DNA from: Clostridia bacterium
Lineage (GTDB): Bacteria; Bacillota; Clostridia; Oscillospirales; CAG-272
Direction of reading: 5' to 3'
Assembly (NCBI GenBank): GCA_017540285.1
Contig: JAFYBI010000003.1
Coordinates: 1 to 10,453, forward strand
Length of the DNA stretch: 10,453 nucleotides
Within the stretch, counting starts at the first letter, position 1, and each line of letters begins with the position of its first letter. The notes beneath the pieces were generated by a model. That model saw only the letters and a program-made list of their open reading frames with translations, was not told the DNA's origin and did no database searches. Below, piece after piece: positions 5,647 to 10,453 of the stretch. Made by a program: the position numbers and the translations under genes.

Positions 5647-7026
5647 TCAGTTCCAGTGCGCGCGGAAGCCGCAGTTCCATTCTCTGCCGCCCCAGGCGTC
5701 CTTCACCGTGACGATCATGTAGTTCTCGCCGTCCTTTAACGTCGAGAGGACAAGGTCCTTGTCGAGCGACGCATTGATCCCGTACTGCCAGTCCTGATTG
5801 ACCGCTTCGCCGTCGTCGGTGTAGATCTCGACGCCGTTGAGCCAGACGTGGATCGCGTTGTCATAGTCGCCGTAGAGGTTGAACTCGTCGCAGCTCTTGA
5901 GCGCTTCCACGGAGTCGACGTTGAAGGCCTTATAGAGCATCAGGCCGTGGTTCTCGCCTTCCCAACCCGCCGCGCCGGAGCTCATCGGCGCCTTGCCGGT
6001 CGCCCAGCTCTTCGCCGTCGCCGTGTCGGTCATGAAGTCCGGATGCGCCGCGATGTAGTCGGCCAGCTCGTCGGGTTCGAAGTGGCCGCCCGCCGCGGAG
6101 CCTTCCGCCTCGCCGTTGCCGTCGATGTACGGAGCCTTGAAGACAGTGTACTGCCATTCCTGATTCTGGTCGAAGAAGGTCAGATCCTTCTTGGTGGAAC
6201 CCGTCTCGTAGGCGATGTAGGCGTCGAATTCACGTCCGCCCCACGCGTCCTTGATCGAGACCGCGATGTAGTTCTCGCCCTCGTGCAGGAAGTCCTTGAA
6301 CGTCTTGTCGCCCTGGTTGCACTTGATGAGGTCGTAGCCGCCGTTCCAGTCCTGCGTCACGCAGTTGCCGTCGAGGATGAAGTACGGCTCGCCGTTCACG
6401 TAGCAGTAAACGGTGTTGTCATAAAACATGTAGTAGTCGTACAGGGTGTCCTCGGCGAGGTCGGTGACGTTGAAGGTCTTGTAGACCATCAGGCCGTGGT
6501 TGTTGTCCGGGTCGCTGGTGAACGGGGTGTCCGCCGCGATGGCCGCGTTGATGGCGTCGCCGAACGGAGCGTCCGCCTCTTCCCACTTTTCCATCATCGC
6601 GGTGTCCTTGTACCACTCGGGGTTGGACGCCACGAAGTCGGCCATCTCGTCGTTCTCATAGTGGCCGCCGGATGCCCAGCCGGAGAATTCGCCGTTGCCG
6701 TCGATGTACTGGCACTCGAACGTGCGCCAGTGCCACGTGGACATCTGGTCGATCAGGGTGCCCTCTTCCTTCTGGGGGACCTCTGCGGCGGGTTCCTCGG
6801 ACGGAACTTCCGCGGCGGGCGCTTCCTCAGCGGGTGTTTCCTCTGCCGGTTCCTCGGCGGGGGTTTCCTCGGCGGGGGTTTCCTCAGCCGGCGTTTCGGC
6901 GTCGGTATTGGCCGGGGTGTTCGCGTCGGTGTTCGCCGGCGTCGGGGCGGGCTCATCCTTCGAGCAGGCCGCGAGCATGCCGGCGATCATGAGGATCGCG
7001 AGCAGAAGACTGAATGCTTTTTTCAT
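5647..7026 (-). CDS. Surface lipoprotein with Pro/Glu linker and two tandem jelly-roll-like domains
   Basis: Predicted cell-surface lipoprotein of 459 residues. Residues 1-21 form a signal peptide with lipobox Leu-Ala-Ala-Cys (Cys21). Residues 22-88 are a low-complexity spacer of Asn-Thr-Asp-Ala and Glu-Thr-Pro-Ala-Glu repeats, probably reaching through the wall. Then come two related domains, about 92-278 and 285-459. They share YIDGNGE, GGH(Y/F)E, NHGLM, FNV, NQDW/TQDW, an Asn-Gly pair and GENY followed by KDAWGGRE. The Asn-Gly turn and GENY-strand pattern resemble galactose-binding-like beta-sandwich domains, so carbohydrate binding is a reasonable guess, not shown. The ATG at 7026 is fixed by the signal peptide; AAAGGAG (7040-7046) lies an unusually long 13 bases upstream. 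Promoter and terminator are both visible, so it is monocistronic. Confidence 0.85.
   Translation of the reverse strand: MKKAFSLLLAILMIAGMLAACSKDEPAPTPANTDANTPANTDAETPAEETPAEETPAEEPAEETPAEEAPAAEVPSEEPAAEVPQKEEGTLIDQMSTWHWRTFECQYIDGNGEFSGWASGGHYENDEMADFVASNPEWYKDTAMMEKWEEADAPFGDAINAAIAADTPFTSDPDNNHGLMVYKTFNVTDLAEDTLYDYYMFYDNTVYCYVNGEPYFILDGNCVTQDWNGGYDLIKCNQGDKTFKDFLHEGENYIAVSIKDAWGGREFDAYIAYETGSTKKDLTFFDQNQEWQYTVFKAPYIDGNGEAEGSAAGGHFEPDELADYIAAHPDFMTDTATAKSWATGKAPMSSGAAGWEGENHGLMLYKAFNVDSVEALKSCDEFNLYGDYDNAIHVWLNGVEIYTDDGEAVNQDWQYGINASLDKDLVLSTLKDGENYMIVTVKDAWGGREWNCGFRAHWN
6796..6910 (-). repeat. In-frame ~15-bp tandem repeats encoding the Pro/Glu linker
   Basis: Degenerate 15-base units (plus strand TCGGCGGGGGTTTCC and variants) encode successive Glu-Thr-Pro-Ala-Glu blocks; two adjacent units near 6862-6891 are essentially identical at DNA level. 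The unit is a multiple of three, so gain or loss would change linker length without breaking the frame. Confidence 0.7.
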
Positions 7027-7063
7027 GGTTTTTCTGCATCTCCTTTGCTTGATGTGCGCCTTC

Positions 7064-7092
7064 AGTATAGCGCCGATTTGCATCCGCGTCAA
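7064..7092 (-). promoter_or_regulatory. Sigma-A promoter of the minus-strand lipoprotein gene
   Basis: On the minus strand, TTGACG (7092-7087), a 17-base spacer and TATACT (7069-7064). The -10 ends 38 bases upstream of the ATG at 7026. It is divergent from the promoter at 7345-7372. The roughly 250 bases between them hold no gene or clear site that I can support. Confidence 0.85.
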
Positions 7093-7344
7093 GGGGATTC
7101 GATGATTGTTTACATTTTGGCGGACCAAACGTTGCACGACAAAGCCCATGCGCGATTTATGAATATCCTGTAAAAATTCCCGCGCGCCGCACCCGCCGCT
7201 TGACAGCGAAATTCGCGAACGCCTTTGCCGCGAGGGGATCCCGTGGTGAGCGCATCGGCGGCGGCTCCGCACGGCTCTGTCTGCACGCAGGGCGGTTTTT
7301 GTGTGCCCGCGCACATATTTTGCAAAGAAATTTATATAAACCTC

Positions 7345-7372
7345 TTGACAATTTTTCAGATCGTGGTATAAT
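7345..7372 (+). promoter_or_regulatory. Perfect-consensus sigma-A promoter, probable heat-shock operon promoter
   Basis: TTGACA (7345-7350), a 16-base spacer and TATAAT (7367-7372), with TGG directly before the -10 as a TGn extension. The region just upstream (7320-7341) is AT-rich. The transcript would start near 7379, inside or just before the operator-like repeat at 7383-7399. The next sizeable plus-strand gene is the RHH regulator at 7860, giving a leader of about 480 bases if they belong together. Confidence 0.88.
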
Positions 7373-7382
7373 AGAGGCGGAA

Positions 7383-7399
7383 AGACAAAGAAGGTCAAA
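7383..7399 (+). promoter_or_regulatory. CtsR-type heat-shock operator
   Basis: The known CtsR target is a direct heptamer repeat, RGTCAAA-NAN-RGTCAAA. Here AGACAAA (7383-7389), spacer GAA and GGTCAAA (7393-7399) match 16 of 17 positions; the only departure is A for T in the first heptamer. It begins 10 bases after the -10 box, where a bound repressor would block transcription. clpB, a classic CtsR target, lies downstream. No ctsR gene is in this window, so the regulator is inferred. Confidence 0.72.
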
Positions 7400-7483
7400 G
7401 TCCGGCCCACGCGAAAAGCGATACAAATTCCCGTCTCAATCATGGATGAGACCGCGGAGCTGCCGCAAAAGGAACTTGGTGCC

Positions 7484-7510
7484 GGCTGACTGTGGAATCC
7501 GCGTTCCCTT
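7484..7510 (+). repeat. Palindromic dispersed repeat, partial copy
   Basis: CTGACTGTGGAATCCGCGTTCCC matches the right half of the family (compare CTGACGTGGGAATCCG at 7587-7602, and GTGGCAATCCGCGTCCCC at 5492-5509). The left half is not recognisable. Confidence 0.5.
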
Positions 7511-7557
7511 GTGTGTAAACGATTGCAGAAACATACGGGCGGAAACCTGCACAAGAC

Positions 7558-7650
7558 GTGTCATTCCGAGGAAGGGCCCGGGGGCTCTGACGTGGGAATC
7601 CGTACCCCATTCCGCGACGAACAGCCAATCTCTGCTGCTTTTTCCCTCGT
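7558..7650 (+). repeat. Palindromic dispersed repeat, right member of the ~92-bp inverted pair
   Basis: The reverse complement aligns over about 92 bases with 5311-5402, including ACGAGGGA and GGCTGTTCGT outside the palindromic core. The core reads TGTCATTCCGAGGAAGGGCC and GTGGGAATCCGTACCCC. With its partner it brackets the minus-strand lipoprotein gene and its promoter, about 2.3 kb in all. Confidence 0.82.
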
Positions 7651-7660
7651 ATAAGAGATG

Positions 7661-7717
7661 CGGATTGCCACGTCACAAGAGTTTCCGCGCCGCGAAAATT
7701 CAGTCCTCGCAATGACA
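7661..7717 (-). repeat. Palindromic dispersed repeat, near-canonical copy
   Basis: On the plus strand it runs from CGGATTGCCACGTCAC to GTCCTCGCAATGACAC, which on the minus strand is the familiar GTCATTGCGAGGA...ACGTGGCAATCC form. It begins 10 bases after the preceding repeat and points the opposite way, so the two together make a larger foldback. Confidence 0.75.
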
Positions 7718-7859
7718 CATGACATGCGGCGCGAAGCCATTTCCTTCAGCGCCGCCGCGCGGCCTTTATACAGAACGACAACCGGGCTTTCGATTTCTCC
7801 ATTTTTTGAAGTTAATGCGACAGGTCCGCGGAATCAATAGGAATACCCGGAGAAAAAAC

Positions 7860-8543
7860 ATGGCAAAATCCCTGTACAGCCTCACCCTCTCCGACGAGGT
7901 GGTGGCGCGCATCGACCGCCTCGCCGTGCGCGAACGGACCAACCGCTCCGCCCTCGTCAACCGCATCCTCGCGGAATACTGCTCCCTCACGACGCCGGAG
8001 AAGCGCATCGAGTCCGTCTTCGCGGCGGTGGAACGCGCGTTTTCCGGCTCCGGCGACCGCGCGGAGGACGGCGAATTCGCGGCCTTCCTCACGCCGAACG
8101 CGCCGACGATGTTTTTAAAGACCTCGCTCGCCTACCGCTACCGCCCGACCGTGCGGTATGACCTGCGCCTCTATCCCCACCCGTCGGAGGACGGCGCCGC
8201 GGGCGAGCTGACGGTGACGTTCCGCACGCAGTCCGCCGAATTGCTCGCGCGCCTCGATGCGTTTTTCCGCGCGTGGATCCGGGAAGAGGGGCGGCGGTGC
8301 GCCGAGGAACGTCTGCCCTCCCCGTCGTACGTCCTCGACGCCGGGCGCCTGACCCGTCTGCTCACCCCCCGCGTGACCCGGGAAGGAGAAGCGATCCTCC
8401 CCGGTACGGGAGACCCGGAGGAGTTCGCCGCGCGCATCGCGGATTACGTCCGCCTCTTCGACGCCGCGATGAAATCGGCAGTCTGCGGAAAGTGCTCCGC
8501 CGAGGAGGCCTCCGCGGCGGCATGGGAAACGGCGGCCATTTAG
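7860..8543 (+). CDS. Ribbon-helix-helix (CopG/Arc-type) regulator upstream of clpB
   Basis: Predicted DNA-binding protein of 227 residues. Residues 5-42 fit a ribbon-helix-helix domain: a short strand (LYSLTLS), a first helix (DEVVARIDRLAVRE), the typical turn Thr-Asn-Arg-Ser and a second helix (ALVNRILAEYC). Most such proteins are much shorter; here about 180 further residues follow, with no motif I recognise apart from a single CGKC at 209-212. That C-terminal part may be an effector or oligomerisation domain. The ATG at 7860 follows GGAG with a 7-base gap, and the RHH motif starts at once, which supports this start over the longer upstream frame through the repeats. clpB follows after 73 bases without a visible terminator, so co-transcription from the CtsR-type promoter is likely. 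I recall similar RHH genes beside clpB in other Clostridia but cannot verify it. Confidence 0.83.
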   Translation: MAKSLYSLTLSDEVVARIDRLAVRERTNRSALVNRILAEYCSLTTPEKRIESVFAAVERAFSGSGDRAEDGEFAAFLTPNAPTMFLKTSLAYRYRPTVRYDLRLYPHPSEDGAAGELTVTFRTQSAELLARLDAFFRAWIREEGRRCAEERLPSPSYVLDAGRLTRLLTPRVTREGEAILPGTGDPEEFAARIADYVRLFDAAMKSAVCGKCSAEEASAAAWETAAI

Positions 8544-8616
8544 CCACCGGACCCGCGAAGGACCACGGAAGCCCGTATAACATCATCATAAAAATCATCA
8601 TAAGGATGTGATCGAT

Positions 8617-10453
<1,837 letters not shown>

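Larger units (their letters stand above)
7400..7859 (+). other. Long non-coding leader upstream of the RHH regulator
   Basis: No supported gene lies here. From left to right it holds a GTCTCA/TGAGAC hairpin (about 7433-7452), a half copy of the palindromic repeat (7484-7510), the right inverted-repeat member (7558-7650) and another full copy (7661-7717). After that comes about 140 bases with no feature I can name, ending in the RHH ribosome binding site. A second promoter close to 7860 was not seen. Confidence 0.55.

Noticed and set aside
5848..7173. Plus-strand open frame of 441 codons opposite the lipoprotein gene
   Set aside because: The minus strand has a signal peptide, lipobox, duplicated domains, promoter and terminator; the plus frame is a Val/Gly/Arg-rich shadow.
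7268..7302. Terminator-like CCGC...GCGG followed by TTTTT
   Set aside because: Only a 4-bp outer stem with a poorly paired interior can be drawn, and no gene ends just upstream on the plus strand.
7442..7489. Possible 15-residue leader peptide after the CtsR-type site
   Set aside because: There is an ATG and a stop but no ribosome binding site, and the ATG sits in the loop of a small hairpin; nothing shows it is translated.
7470..7510. T-box-like stretch (GTGGAATCCGCG)
   Set aside because: It resembles the T-box GGTGGAACCGCG but no specifier loop or antiterminator is visible, and the same bases fit the dispersed palindromic repeat better.
5311..7650. Composite transposon or insertion sequence
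   Set aside because: The bracketed gene is a surface lipoprotein, with no transposase, recombinase or visible target duplication; the inverted repeats belong to an intergenic palindromic family.
5311..7717. CRISPR array
   Set aside because: The repeats are irregular in spacing, length and orientation, are themselves long palindromes, and have no uniform spacers or cas genes nearby.
8570..8610. Separate promoter directly before clpB (TATAAC near 8576)
   Set aside because: No acceptable -35 box lies at the right distance; the CAT-rich stretch alone is not sufficient.

Overview
The window looks like a chromosomal piece of a GC-rich Gram-positive, low-oxygen-type Firmicute, most likely an uncultured Clostridia/Oscillospirales-like gut bacterium. 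This rests on strong AAAGGAGG-type ribosome binding sites, textbook sigma-A promoters (TTGACA/TATAAT with TGn extensions), lipoproteins with Gram-positive-style lipoboxes, and a CtsR-like heat-shock operator. The taxonomic placement is inference from style and gene families; no phylogenetic marker was compared.

Layout, left to right. Positions 1-298 are non-coding: a hairpin repeat element (44-110), then an array of very GC-rich hairpins. A tight plus-strand cluster follows: an RluA-family pseudouridine synthase (299-934), the adenine glycosylase MutY (959-2014) and a large lipoprotein joining a propeller-like half to a family-1-type solute-binding half (2037-4343). Two small membrane-protein genes come next, each with its own strong promoter: a basic 112-residue protein (4457-4795) and a 93-residue protein with one membrane segment and a very acidic tail (4909-5190). 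A clear intrinsic terminator (5219-5249) closes this stretch.

Positions 5250-5646 carry no gene but hold dispersed palindromic repeats and a bidirectional terminator-like hairpin. The only minus-strand gene (5647-7026) encodes a surface lipoprotein with a Pro/Glu-rich repeat linker and two tandem copies of a probable jelly-roll domain. It has its own promoter (7064-7092).

Positions 7027-7859 are non-coding. They contain a near-perfect sigma-A promoter (7345-7372) followed at once by a CtsR-type operator (7383-7399), then more palindromic repeats. One of these (7558-7650) is an inverted copy of 5311-5402, so the pair brackets the lipoprotein gene. Downstream are a ribbon-helix-helix regulator (7860-8543) and the disaggregase gene clpB (8617 to the right edge, truncated). 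The simplest reading is a CtsR-controlled RHH-clpB heat-shock operon whose roughly 480-base leader has been lengthened by repeat insertion.

No CRISPR array, tRNA, rRNA, transposase or phage gene was seen. The most unusual material is the repeat and hairpin content, the RHH-clpB pairing and the two-domain lipoprotein.
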